DNA of 37,150 bases from CAYYIS01 sp964470965 (GTDB lineage Bacteria; JAAXHH01; JABIQT01). The stretch lies in assembly GCA_964470965.1 (NCBI GenBank), contig CAYYIS010000048.1, positions 1-37,150 on the forward strand, written 5' to 3'. The notes under the pieces were generated by a model. The model saw only the letters and a list, made by a program, of their open reading frames with translations. It was not told the origin of the DNA and did no database searches. Position 1 is the first letter of the stretch. Each line of letters begins with the position of its first letter. Below are positions 15,426 through 23,897 of this stretch, in pieces. The translations under genes and the position numbers were made by a program.

Positions 15426-16139
15426 ATGACCACCAATACCCCTCAGAAAACCGGAATTCTGGTCCACGGCTGTAACCTCCATGCCTACCAGTGGAAAACC
15501 ATCACCTGGGGCAAGCCGCCTATGGAAATGGGCCGAATACCCAAGGGTATTTTTACGGCTCTTCATGAGTGTGCCGATGTACTGGCGTTCGGCACCGGGG
15601 CTTCGGAGAAAAACGGAAAGCTCGAGGCGGACGCTACGGTACAGTTGATGTGGGAACGGTTCGACGAGATCTCCGAGTTTGAGGTATTCAAACGTTACTT
15701 TCCAGAAATAACGGATCAGGATTACCGTAATCAGGCGCGCAAGAAGATAGAAACGATTCTAGAAATCGAGAACCAATCACAGAACACCGTTGATGAAGTA
15801 AAGAGAGTCGGAGAGATTTTTAACCGGTACGGTGTGGAGCGGATCATCCTGGTATCGAGCCCTACCCACCTGCCGAGGTGCCTGCGCGATGCGTGTGTGG
15901 CCTTCGAGCAGAACGAGGACCTGGCACACTTCCGGCACTGGCTTTCTGCGGTTCCCAGTGATACCAGTTACATGGGAAAATCCGCCTCTGACGTGGCCGT
16001 TTTCGAACCGCCACACCGGCCCGACCGGCCTATGTTCAACATAAATGATTTCCTCAAAAGGGTAGATGATATCCCAGGGAAGGACCGGCTGGTTTTTCTA
16101 CGCAGTTTTGATGAACTGCTTCAGGAATTCGATGTATGA
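15426..16139 (+). CDS. YdcF/ElyC-like (DUF218) family protein
   Basis: 237 residues. The opening 'TGILVHGCNLHAYQW', then 'LAFGTGASEKNGKLEAD', an acidic helix and 'GVERIILVSSPTHLPRCLRDA' follow the order of DUF218 proteins, in which a Rossmann-like domain ends in a conserved 'VSS..H..R' motif. Most members have an N-terminal membrane anchor, but this one has none, so it is probably cytoplasmic. E. coli relatives (SanA, ElyC, YdcF) are linked to envelope or peptidoglycan homeostasis, or bind SAM in the case of YdcF. An upstream TAG in frame excludes a longer start. The stop overlaps the next gene by ATGA, indicating coupling. Confidence 0.72.
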   Translation: MTTNTPQKTGILVHGCNLHAYQWKTITWGKPPMEMGRIPKGIFTALHECADVLAFGTGASEKNGKLEADATVQLMWERFDEISEFEVFKRYFPEITDQDYRNQARKKIETILEIENQSQNTVDEVKRVGEIFNRYGVERIILVSSPTHLPRCLRDACVAFEQNEDLAHFRHWLSAVPSDTSYMGKSASDVAVFEPPHRPDRPMFNINDFLKRVDDIPGKDRLVFLRSFDELLQEFDV

Positions 16140-16633
16140 TACAGGTCAGATCCGCAATAGAAGGGGATTTTGAGTCTATCTGGCCTATATTCCATCGGGT
16201 AGTCTCGGAAGGCGCCAGCTATCCTTACGCACCTGAAACTACGCCGGATGAGGCGCGGTCATACTGGATGGCGCCAACGGCACAGACCTATGTAGCCCTT
16301 GTCCGGGATCGAATCTCCGGCACTTATTTCCTTAAGCCCAATCAGCCCGGACTCGGTTCGCATGTGGCCAACGCGGGATTTATGGTCGATCCGGATCGGC
16401 AGGGACGCGGCATTGGCAGGGCCATGGCCGAACACGCACTCGCGGAAGCGCAGCGGCTGGGGTACCGAGCCATGCAGTTCAATCTGGTGGTGCGTACAAA
16501 CACTGCGGCGTTGGCGCTATGGGAAAAAGTAGGATTCGAACTCGTAGGGACGCTGCCCGGAGCGTTTCATCATCAGGAACAGGGATTTGTAGATGCTTAT
16601 GTGATGTACAAATCCCTGGATGCCCACCGATAA
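16136..16633 (+). CDS. GNAT family N-acetyltransferase
   Basis: 165 residues. 'VANAGFMVDPDRQGRGIGRAMAEHAL' contains the acetyl-CoA pyrophosphate-binding Q/R-x-x-G-x-G/A signature (QGRGIG), and 'NTAALALWEKVGFELVGTLPGAF' is the classical C-terminal GNAT segment. It starts at an ATG that overlaps the preceding stop by 4 bases, so expression is coupled to the YdcF-like gene. The closest named types by pattern are phosphinothricin/amino-acid N-acetyltransferase-like. The acceptor amine is unknown. Confidence 0.92.
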   Translation: MIQVRSAIEGDFESIWPIFHRVVSEGASYPYAPETTPDEARSYWMAPTAQTYVALVRDRISGTYFLKPNQPGLGSHVANAGFMVDPDRQGRGIGRAMAEHALAEAQRLGYRAMQFNLVVRTNTAALALWEKVGFELVGTLPGAFHHQEQGFVDAYVMYKSLDAHR

Positions 16634-16648
16634 CACGGCACGGATTTC

Positions 16649-17488
16649 GTGCGTGCCATAAAAAATATGATAAAAAACCACATATGGCCTCTGTGCGTGG
16701 CACTCCTGTGCATATTCTCCTGCTCGGATCCTTCTAACTTCCAGCAGCAGGCAGCAGTGAAGGATATACCGGAATACACTTACCGGATCGTCAATACCTA
16801 CCCACATGACACGGCGGCATTCACGCAGGGACTGGTCATCGAAGACAGTGTGTTTTACGAAAGTACCGGCGGCAACCAGTTCTATCCAGGACCCGACGGA
16901 AACAGGAGGTCCAGCCTGCGGCGTGTACTGATTCACACGGGTGAAGTACGTGCGATCCGTGAGCTTTCATCGATCCTGTTTGGCGAAGGCATCACGATTT
17001 TCAACAACAGGATCTATCAGGTCACCTGGCAATCCAATACCGGATTTGTGTATGACAAGGAAACCTTCGAAGAACTGCGGAGCTTTTCATACCCCACTGA
17101 AGGCTGGGGGCTGACCACCGACGGTGAGCGGTTCATCATGAGCGACGGATCCTCGCAACTCTACTTCCGGGACCCCATTACCTTCGATGAAATCATGCAG
17201 CGGGGCGTTGTAGGTAGCGAAGGCCCGGTCGATAATCTGAATGAGCTGGAGTATGTAAAAGGGGAGATCTATGCCAACATATGGCAGACAGACCGTATCG
17301 CCCGCATCAACCCTGCGAACGGACGGGTAGTCGGGTGGATCGACCTGACGGGATTGCTTGCACCGGGAGCAGTAGAGGATGACGACGCCGTCCTGAACGG
17401 TATCGCGTACGACTCCGTCAACGACCGCCTGTTCGTGACCGGAAAGCTGTGGCCCAGCATTTTCGAGATCGAAATCCTGCCGAAATAA
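16649..17488 (+). CDS. Glutamine cyclotransferase (glutaminyl-peptide cyclotransferase, plant/bacterial type), exported
   Basis: 279 residues from a GTG at 16649 (ATG 16667 is an alternative). A hydrophobic signal segment ends in 'CIFSCSDPSN', which reads as a lipobox-like cysteine, so it is probably a lipoprotein. 'YRIVNTYPHDTAAFTQGLVIED', 'LFGEGITIFNNRIYQVTWQSNTGFVYD', 'LNELEYVKGEIYANIWQTDRIARINP' and 'LNGIAYD' are the hallmark repeats of the five-bladed propeller family PF05096. The reaction cyclises N-terminal glutamine to pyroglutamate, releasing ammonia. It lies 15 bases after the GNAT gene in the same transcript. Length fits the family. Confidence 0.92.
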   Translation: MRAIKNMIKNHIWPLCVALLCIFSCSDPSNFQQQAAVKDIPEYTYRIVNTYPHDTAAFTQGLVIEDSVFYESTGGNQFYPGPDGNRRSSLRRVLIHTGEVRAIRELSSILFGEGITIFNNRIYQVTWQSNTGFVYDKETFEELRSFSYPTEGWGLTTDGERFIMSDGSSQLYFRDPITFDEIMQRGVVGSEGPVDNLNELEYVKGEIYANIWQTDRIARINPANGRVVGWIDLTGLLAPGAVEDDDAVLNGIAYDSVNDRLFVTGKLWPSIFEIEILPK

Positions 17489-17879
17489 CTCATCTGAACA
17501 TCGCTATTCCATCTTTGATACGCACTTGACCGCCCCAAGCCGCCGCCATCGTTAAATCCGCCGGATCCGCTCTCCCACTGACAGGAATGTGGCACCCGGA
17601 CCAATACACGCCATCGGACCCAACTACAAATTGCCGGCTTGCGTCGGTCCGGGAACTGAGACAGGGTCGTGCGGGATGAAGATGCCAAGCTCTGTATCTC
17701 GCCGTCACCGGCCGGCGCTGAATTCTTTCACCATAGACAGTTAGGCACCATGCTTTTCGGCGCGGATTTCATACCTCGACAGTACCCGGCTCTCGACCGG
17801 TTTTCGGTAACCCTTAATCCCGAATTTTCATTTTTTCCGGCGAGAGCGCCTACAGTTCCCGAAGCACGGCCGCTTCCGC
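17489..17879. other. 391-base convergent intergenic region, possible gene remnant
   Basis: It lies between the converging cyclotransferase and APC permease genes. On the minus strand 17490-17708 is open with coding-like composition (for example 'FVVGSDGVYWSGCHIPVSG' and 'MAAAWGGQVRIKDG'). It has no ribosome site, no clear start and no family I recognise, and it could be the tail of a decayed gene. No hairpin with a T-run was seen. Confidence 0.35.
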
Positions 17880-19274
17880 CTATGCATCCTTCTGTTTACC
17901 TCTGAACCAGATCCAGTAAACAGGGATACCGAGCGCCAGGACGACCAGTCCGGGAATCGCATCATTGAACTGGGAGTAAAGGAAAGAAATAATGTAAACA
18001 GAAGATAGCACCGCAAAAAGTAACGGTGTAAATGGATACCCCGGCACTTTGAACGGCCGCTCCGCATCCGGGTACTTCTTCCTCAGTTTAAACAGGGCGA
18101 CAATCGACATGATATAGAAAGCGAACAGCACATACATGATGGCATTGATGATATTCTGGAATGACCCCAGAAATACTACCCAGAAAGCGCTCCATATGGC
18201 CATGGTTGCGATAGCACGGGACGGGGTCCGGAATGTCTCGTGCACATGGGAGAACCAGTTGAAAAAAAGTCCTTCCCGGGCCATACCGTAGGGAATTCGG
18301 GGAATATAAACCAGTCCAGCATTGATGGTTCCGAACGTGGAAATCATCACCGCGATGGAGATAAGGCTGCCGCCCACAGGACCGATCAACCGTTCCGCCA
18401 CATCGGCGGCGATCCTGCCCGATCCGGCGATTTCGTCTACCGACATTACGTACAGGAATGCCCAGTTTACGGCCAGGTACACGATGATGCAGACGCCCAG
18501 CCCAATCACGATCGCCAGCGGAAGCACCCGGCGCGGATCTTTGACTTCGCCCACCACGTTGTTGGTGTTGCTCCAACCGTTGTAGGAGAACAGGATGCCC
18601 ACCATCGCGATGCCGAACGCATCGACCAGGCTGACCTCGCGGGTGGAGGTAAACCCGGGTGAGAAGTGGTCCCAGGATCCGCCGACCCAGGCTGCGAGCG
18701 CCACCAGCGCCAGTAGAGCGATCACTTTTCCGGCGGTAGACACAGTCGCCACCAGACCGCCCCAGCGGACGCCCACATAGTTTATGGCGCCTAGGACACC
18801 CAGCACCACGATGACCGCCAGGTGCTGCGTCGAGACCGGTAGGCCGACGCTGAACACTATATTGTCCATCGAAATAGAAGGAAAGAAATAACCCAGGTAA
18901 TCCGTAAATATCACCGAGATAGCCGCCAAGGAGCCAGGCTGTATGACCACCACTTCGGCCCAGCCGTAGAGAAACGCGACAATGGGCGGATAGGTGTCCT
19001 TAAGGTACACCACCATTCCACCGCTTCGCGGCATCAGTGCGCCCAGCTCAGCGAAGCAAAGTGCACCGGAAAACGCCACGATTCCTCCGACGATCCAGAT
19101 CAACATAAACGCGCCCGGAGAGCCCACCGCTTGAGCGATCACGGCCGGCGCGCCAAAGATACCGGAGCCGATAATGCCGCCGATAATGATGGTGGTCGCG
19201 GCCATAAGCCCCAGATCCCGCGCTAGTTCCGTTTCCAGCTCGAATCGTTGATTGCCCGTCTGCGTTTCGGCCAT
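17880..19274 (-). CDS. APC superfamily amino acid permease
   Basis: 464 residues with 12 predicted membrane helices. 'MAATTIIIGGIIGSGIFGAPAVIA' in helix 1 holds the GSGIF unwound substrate-binding motif of APC transporters, and 'CFAELGALMPRSGGMVVYL' is the conserved helix 2-3 loop. 'GILFSYNGWSNTNNVVGEVKDPRRVLP' corresponds to the helix 6-7 region. The pattern is closest to the LAT/SteT-type exchangers. Start ATG 19274 has AAAGGAG 7 bases upstream. It is the last gene of the five-gene minus-strand operon, 35 bases after the PLP enzyme, and presumably imports or exchanges the amino compound handled by that pathway. Confidence 0.93.
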   Translation of the reverse strand: MAETQTGNQRFELETELARDLGLMAATTIIIGGIIGSGIFGAPAVIAQAVGSPGAFMLIWIVGGIVAFSGALCFAELGALMPRSGGMVVYLKDTYPPIVAFLYGWAEVVVIQPGSLAAISVIFTDYLGYFFPSISMDNIVFSVGLPVSTQHLAVIVVLGVLGAINYVGVRWGGLVATVSTAGKVIALLALVALAAWVGGSWDHFSPGFTSTREVSLVDAFGIAMVGILFSYNGWSNTNNVVGEVKDPRRVLPLAIVIGLGVCIIVYLAVNWAFLYVMSVDEIAGSGRIAADVAERLIGPVGGSLISIAVMISTFGTINAGLVYIPRIPYGMAREGLFFNWFSHVHETFRTPSRAIATMAIWSAFWVVFLGSFQNIINAIMYVLFAFYIMSIVALFKLRKKYPDAERPFKVPGYPFTPLLFAVLSSVYIISFLYSQFNDAIPGLVVLALGIPVYWIWFRGKQKDA

Positions 19275-19309
19275 AGTCGGCTCCTTTTGCGTGGTCGTCT
19301 ATTTACACA

Positions 19310-20557
19310 TCATGCGCTTTCGATAATTTCCAGCGCCCGATCGATCTCTGCCGTAGTATTATAATGGACCGGACCAAGCCGTGTCAAACCGCCGGCGTCT
19401 CGCAGTCCCAGGCGGTCAACCAGGGCCACCGCCAGAAAGTCTCCACAACGGGATCCGATCTGTTCTGCACCCAGTGTTTCAGTCAGTTGCTGCGGCGTGC
19501 ATCCTTCTTTCCGAAATGACACTGTAGCGACACGCTTCGCCATGTCTTCCCGGTTCACAATGCCGTATATCCGGACACCGGAGATCGCTTCCAGACCGTC
19601 CACAAGATGTTCTACCAGCTGCCGCTCATACGCCGCAAGCACGGGCCAGGCGGCTCTCAGCTTATCCCGGCGGCCGGCAGCCGATGTGACTCCGCCATAT
19701 AAGACGCCCTGCTCGGCAATATAATCAATAGCCCCAAGCACGCCCGCCAGCCCCTCATAGTTTTTTGTGCCCGGCTCCCAGCGGGCCGGCAGCTTATTCA
19801 GGCTGGGACGCACCGTGTACGCCCGGAGTTTTTTCATGAGTTCCTGTTTGCCGTACAGTATACCCACATGGGTTCCGTAAAACTTGTAAGCGCTGCATGA
19901 CAGAAAATCGCAGTCCAGCGCCGTCACATCCACCAACCCGTGCGGTGCATACTGCACCGCGTCGATGAACGTCCAGGCGCCCTGCGCCTTTGCCAGCCGA
20001 ATGATCGATGAAACGTCATTGATCGACCCGGTGCCGTTACCGGCATAACTTAACGCCACGAACTTTGTTTTAGGTGTGATTTTAACGGCAGCGTCTTCCA
20101 CGTCGACGGCATACGTCACAGGGTCTATGTCGATCCAACGCACCGTAGCACCGGCGTCCTCCGCCATCAGTACCCACGGTCCCACGTTACCATCGTGCTC
20201 CATATGAGACACCACAATTTCATCACCGGGTTTGATCTCATGTACGAGCGATCGGCTGAGCAAAACGGCCAGCGACGTCATATTATTGCCGAACGCGATT
20301 TCATCCGGCGACGTTGCCCCCAGGAATTCCGCCGCTGCCTGCCGTGCCTCCTGAACCATTGCAGTGACTCTGTCGCCCGGCCCATAAGGCACTTCGGTGT
20401 TGACATAGTAATGGACAAGGCAACCGGTGATGGCATCGATTACCTGCTGCGGCATCTGCGTGCCGGCCGGGTTATCCAGAAAAACAACCTGTTTTCCGTC
20501 GATTGTCTCCTGAAGCGCCGGAAAACAGTTTCGTACCGACTGTATATCTATAGGCAT
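19310..20557 (-). CDS. Class V aminotransferase fold PLP enzyme, cysteine-desulfurase-like (SufS/CsdA relative)
   Basis: 415 residues from the ATG at 20557 behind GGGGGGT; a start at 20593 would give a non-conserved extension. 'VFLDNPAGTQMPQQVIDAI' is the family opening, 'ADAGAT...' and 'SYAGNGTGSINDV' shape the PLP pocket, 'TFIDAVQYAPH' holds the PLP-contacting Asp (about 199), and K225 in 'SAYKFYGTHVGILYG' should form the Schiff base. The C-terminal loop near 360-372 reads 'EQIGSRCGDFLAV', where a cysteine sits near the place of the catalytic cysteine of desulfurases. The tight link to dioxygenase, oxidoreductase and permease genes, rather than to suf or isc genes, argues for a role in catabolism of an amino compound instead of Fe-S assembly. 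That is inference. Confidence 0.9.
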   Translation of the reverse strand: MPIDIQSVRNCFPALQETIDGKQVVFLDNPAGTQMPQQVIDAITGCLVHYYVNTEVPYGPGDRVTAMVQEARQAAAEFLGATSPDEIAFGNNMTSLAVLLSRSLVHEIKPGDEIVVSHMEHDGNVGPWVLMAEDAGATVRWIDIDPVTYAVDVEDAAVKITPKTKFVALSYAGNGTGSINDVSSIIRLAKAQGAWTFIDAVQYAPHGLVDVTALDCDFLSCSAYKFYGTHVGILYGKQELMKKLRAYTVRPSLNKLPARWEPGTKNYEGLAGVLGAIDYIAEQGVLYGGVTSAAGRRDKLRAAWPVLAAYERQLVEHLVDGLEAISGVRIYGIVNREDMAKRVATVSFRKEGCTPQQLTETLGAEQIGSRCGDFLAVALVDRLGLRDAGGLTRLGPVHYNTTAEIDRALEIIESA

Positions 20558-20657
20558 ATTTACCCCCCATGATACTTGTTTCGTGGGATGCAAAACAGCA
20601 ATAAAATCAAAGCGGTGCCCCCCGGTTTCCTAGGCGGAATGTCATGGCTTCAAGTGG

Positions 20658-21485
20658 TCACCACCGATCCAGACCCAACAGTTTTCTTCCCAGCCTGGTT
20701 AGCTTTGCCCGCCGCCCCCCATACTGTTCAACCCGCCGTGGATCACCGGGGAAATCCGGCGGTGTAAGACGGTCCCTCCACATGGCGATGCGTTGCTTCC
20801 GCGCGGCGTCATCGTCTTCTCGGGCAGGGGTCATCTGGATGTACTGGCTCCAGCGGGGCCGATCAAATGTATTCCGGCTGTTGCCGTGGGGTAGCAGGCT
20901 GTGCCAGATCACCAGGTCTCCCGCCTTACCCGGCACTTTTTTAAGCGTGAGTCCGGTCAGGTCCGGTAGGTGGGGATCGCGATCCAACGGCTGCGTTTTG
21001 ACCCACTCATGAAACTGGTGATGGAACCCCGGTACGCATTGAAACCCCCCCTGGTCCTCCTCCGTATCAGTCAGGTATAGCACCCCCTGCACCATCAACC
21101 GGTCCGGATGAAGCGAGGCGTCGAAGTCCCAGTGGACGAGCGGTTCGTTGAATCCTGTCGATCTGTCCGGCCGTTCCGGGGGCGTCATATTCGCCCGATC
21201 GAACGATACCCAGAGTGTATCCATCCCCCAAATCTCACGGAACACCTCATATAAACGGGGGTGCTGCCGATTGTCCCAGAGCGCTTGATGGTGGTACATC
21301 TCGACGAACCCCAGGCGGCGGGGCGGCGCACCGTACCAGGTTGCCGGTTCATTAGGATCGATCTCCAAAAAATCAGATACCGCCCTTATGACCGCCCTCA
21401 GATTCTCTTCGGGCACAGCGTCCGGGACAACCACATAGCCGTTTTCATCCCAGAAGCGACGGTCTAACTCGCTCAATACGGGCAT
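20658..21485 (-). CDS. PhyH-family Fe(II)/2-oxoglutarate dioxygenase
   Basis: 275 residues. 'FWDENGYVVVPDAVPEENL' is the typical N-terminus. The iron facial triad is visible as H118-x-D120 in 'PLVHWDFDASLHP' and the distal histidine H200 in 'LVIWHSLLPHGNSRN'; a nearby arginine ('DRPRWSQYIQ') should bind 2-oxoglutarate. All key residues are present, so activity is expected: hydroxylation or oxidative cleavage of a small molecule in the cytoplasm. It starts one base after the stop of the Gfo/Idh/MocA gene and is about 100 bases upstream of the PLP enzyme. The substrate is unknown; phytanoyl-CoA itself is unlikely. Confidence 0.92.
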   Translation of the reverse strand: MPVLSELDRRFWDENGYVVVPDAVPEENLRAVIRAVSDFLEIDPNEPATWYGAPPRRLGFVEMYHHQALWDNRQHPRLYEVFREIWGMDTLWVSFDRANMTPPERPDRSTGFNEPLVHWDFDASLHPDRLMVQGVLYLTDTEEDQGGFQCVPGFHHQFHEWVKTQPLDRDPHLPDLTGLTLKKVPGKAGDLVIWHSLLPHGNSRNTFDRPRWSQYIQMTPAREDDDAARKQRIAMWRDRLTPPDFPGDPRRVEQYGGRRAKLTRLGRKLLGLDRW

Positions 21486-21486
21486 A

Positions 21487-22542
21487 CTACACCATTTTCT
21501 TGATCTTCACTTCACGCCCTTTTTCTGCGGACTCATAGATGCCGTTCAAGATCTGTTGAACAAGCAAACCGTGCTCTCCGGGTGCATCGGACGGTTCACC
21601 GGTCTGAACACATTCCACAAAATGGCGTATTTTATGCCTGAATTCGTCCGTGTTGGGCAAAAAGTCCGGTGTCAGATTCACCATAGTACCGGCCTCGTCT
21701 TTGAAGATCATGGGTGGATTGAATTGTCCTCCGCCCCGATCCCCCATCAGCGTGAATGTCCACTCATTTTTCCCGATGTGGGCAGCAAAGGAAGCCTCTA
21801 CGGACAGCGTTGCTCCATTGTCGAACCTAACCATGCCCACAGACAGATCCTCAACAGAATAAGTCTTATGATCCCAATTCGGCCAGGGGCTTACCGTATC
21901 GCTTGGTTTATCGCCCAGGTAGGTGTAAGCACTGCCGTACGCACTGACCGGCTGAGGTGACCCCATCAGGTAATGGGCCGCTTCGATCATGTGAACACCG
22001 ATGTCGATCAGCGCGCCGCCGCCCTGCAGGTCTTTACGGCCGAACACCCCCCAGTTTGGGATGCCCCGGCGACGAAGAGCCAGGCAACGGGCGTACATAA
22101 CGTTACCGAAGGTGTTTTGGTCGATAGACCTTTTGAGCATCTGCGCGGCCGCGGAAAACCGGTGCTGGAATCCGATGACCAGGAGGCGTTTTTCCTTACG
22201 CGCGGCTGTCACCATTTGGGCCGCCTGCTCCGGCGTCATGGCCATAGGCTTTTCCACCATCACCGCCTTACCGGCATTCAGCGCGTCGATCGTAGGCTGG
22301 TGGTGCATACCATTGGGCGTCCCGACCGTCACGGCCTTGATATCTTTAATTTTTAGCAGATCTTTGTAGTCCTTAAAGCAGTTAGAGAGCCCGAACTGTT
22401 CACTGCACAGGGCCAGAGCCTCTTCGCTGACGTCCGCAACCCCGGCAAGTTCCACATCGTCCATCTCCGCCATATACTTCATGTGTTGTCGACTGATCCC
22501 ACCGCCACCTATAAACCCGACTTTCGTCTTTCTCTTTAACAA
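21487..22542 (-). CDS. Gfo/Idh/MocA family NAD(P)-dependent oxidoreductase
   Basis: 351 residues from a TTG start at 22542, chosen because GGAGG stands 5 bases upstream. 'KVGFIGGGGISRQHMKYM' (about 7-24) is the NAD(P)-binding Rossmann motif, 'VMVEKPMAMT' (E97-K98-P99) is the family signature with the catalytic lysine, and 'GGALIDIGVHMIEAAHYLMG' contains the conserved Asp/His pair. The enzyme oxidises or reduces a sugar, inositol or related hydroxy compound. It is the second gene of the five-gene operon and is followed after one base by the PhyH dioxygenase. The substrate cannot be told. Confidence 0.95.
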   Translation of the reverse strand: MLKRKTKVGFIGGGGISRQHMKYMAEMDDVELAGVADVSEEALALCSEQFGLSNCFKDYKDLLKIKDIKAVTVGTPNGMHHQPTIDALNAGKAVMVEKPMAMTPEQAAQMVTAARKEKRLLVIGFQHRFSAAAQMLKRSIDQNTFGNVMYARCLALRRRGIPNWGVFGRKDLQGGGALIDIGVHMIEAAHYLMGSPQPVSAYGSAYTYLGDKPSDTVSPWPNWDHKTYSVEDLSVGMVRFDNGATLSVEASFAAHIGKNEWTFTLMGDRGGGQFNPPMIFKDEAGTMVNLTPDFLPNTDEFRHKIRHFVECVQTGEPSDAPGEHGLLVQQILNGIYESAEKGREVKIKKMV

Positions 22543-22575
22543 GATCGCCTCCGTGAATTCATTGTAAGAAATTGA

Positions 22576-23616
22576 TTAATTCGCGCTTACCTCATAGGTT
22601 TCCCAGCATCCCAGGCACCCGTGGCCCCGCCGCACATGGAAAAGTCGGTTTGCCGGCTCGGCGATATAGCCGGATATCGAGTGCATCTTCGCCTCGCCAT
22701 GACGGCAAATACCGCCCGGATCACCCTCATGGTCGGCCAGTATCAATTTGAGCGTGTCGACTGTGATCTTTCCCCATGATTCCCGTATGAGGGTGTTCAA
22801 TCGGTCGAGACGTGGACAGGAATCAGGTAATGAATTTGTTTCGTGGGCCCGATATTCCGGGGTCAAATAATGGTTCGTGTGCAACAGCGCATCCGGATGT
22901 TGGCCTTTGAACTGTACCGAGCTGCCAGGTCGAATTTCCACGTCACCGATGGCTCCTTTTCCGTCCGCCAGAACCACGTTGGCGGCAGAGCATGTTCGGT
23001 GAGTCTGCAAAAGTGACACGCACTCTTCCACCGTTGTCTGTTCAAGGATCAGGCGCTTTAACGGATAATGCGGAAGCCCCGGTTGCCATGTATAATCGTA
23101 CAGGGCGTTGGCGAAATGCGCCACGCCATGTTCGTTCATTCCGGCATATCCAAGCTGACCGGCGAACGTGAACATCAGGGCGACCGGCCGACCGTCGGAA
23201 GGTTTCACCTTAAGCAAGATAGCCACATCCCCATATTCCGGTTCGAGGTCCTGGTTCTGTCCAGCCAAAGGCCGTCCGTCCGCTGTGGCGGCACCGGTGA
23301 GCGCGAACGCGGAACAGCCGCCCTCCTGCGTGTGAGACGCCTCCGCCCTCGCCTGGCACAACAGCGCCTCATCAAACGTGATTTTCGCACCATCTGCCAG
23401 ACCGCGCACCTCCTGCACGAATCGGGGACTGAGCGCCTCCATAGCGGGAAGCAGCTGCCGGGCGTTGGCGCACAGGCGGTCCCGGGGTATGCCGGTTAGT
23501 TTATCAATCCATTTCAGATATCGATGCACCAGATAAGAGGCCTGCTCACCGTGCATCCGTCCCATAGAGTAGGCATCCCCTGAAACTTCGTAAAAGGGAA
23601 AATTGTGTCCGTTCAT
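22576..23616 (-). CDS. C45 family peptidase / acyl-CoA:6-aminopenicillanate acyltransferase-like Ntn hydrolase
   Basis: 346 residues. 'GDAYSMGRMHGEQA' near the start is a C45 hallmark. The presumed nucleophile C101 lies in 'EGGCSAFALTG', where autocleavage just before the cysteine would create the active N-terminus. 'GRPLAGQNQDLEPEYGD', 'GQLGYAGMNEHGVAHFANAL' and 'LLHTNHYL' complete the Ntn-hydrolase pattern. Known members cleave or exchange amide bonds of acylated amino compounds. It is the first gene of the operon, directly behind the strong extended -10 promoter, so it may release an amine from an amide. No signal peptide is seen. The true substrate is unknown. Confidence 0.88.
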   Translation of the reverse strand: MNGHNFPFYEVSGDAYSMGRMHGEQASYLVHRYLKWIDKLTGIPRDRLCANARQLLPAMEALSPRFVQEVRGLADGAKITFDEALLCQARAEASHTQEGGCSAFALTGAATADGRPLAGQNQDLEPEYGDVAILLKVKPSDGRPVALMFTFAGQLGYAGMNEHGVAHFANALYDYTWQPGLPHYPLKRLILEQTTVEECVSLLQTHRTCSAANVVLADGKGAIGDVEIRPGSSVQFKGQHPDALLHTNHYLTPEYRAHETNSLPDSCPRLDRLNTLIRESWGKITVDTLKLILADHEGDPGGICRHGEAKMHSISGYIAEPANRLFHVRRGHGCLGCWETYEVSAN

Positions 23617-23713
23617 AGTGGTCTCAACTTACTGTCTGTGGGCAGTAAACATCAGGTAAAAAGGGAACCTGCCGGGTGCAGGGAGAGTTTATATATCTGG
23701 AGGATGAGCGGAG

Positions 23714-23740
23714 ATTATAGCAGGAAAACAAGCTTGTCAA
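23714..23740 (-). promoter_or_regulatory. Extended -10 promoter with overlapping palindrome, operon 17880-23616
   Basis: On the minus strand TTGACA (23740-23735), a short 15-base spacer, then TGC-TATAAT with the consensus -10 at 23719-23714. The extended -10 TGN can compensate for the short spacer. A palindrome AGCTTG-T-CAAGCT (23731-23743) covers the -35 box, as expected for a repressor site. AGCTTG recurs at 23767-23772 and 23796-23801. Confidence 0.65.
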
Positions 23741-23897
23741 GCTCTTTCATTTCTCAATCAACAAGAAGCTTGATTATTTCTTTGCGGATATGTCTAGCTT
23801 GAGGTATATTGTTTAACATTGGCCCCAAAGTATAGGATCATCTCCCAGAGAGTAAAATGGCGACTGCCCCTACCTTTTGAGTGCAGGAGATCGTACT

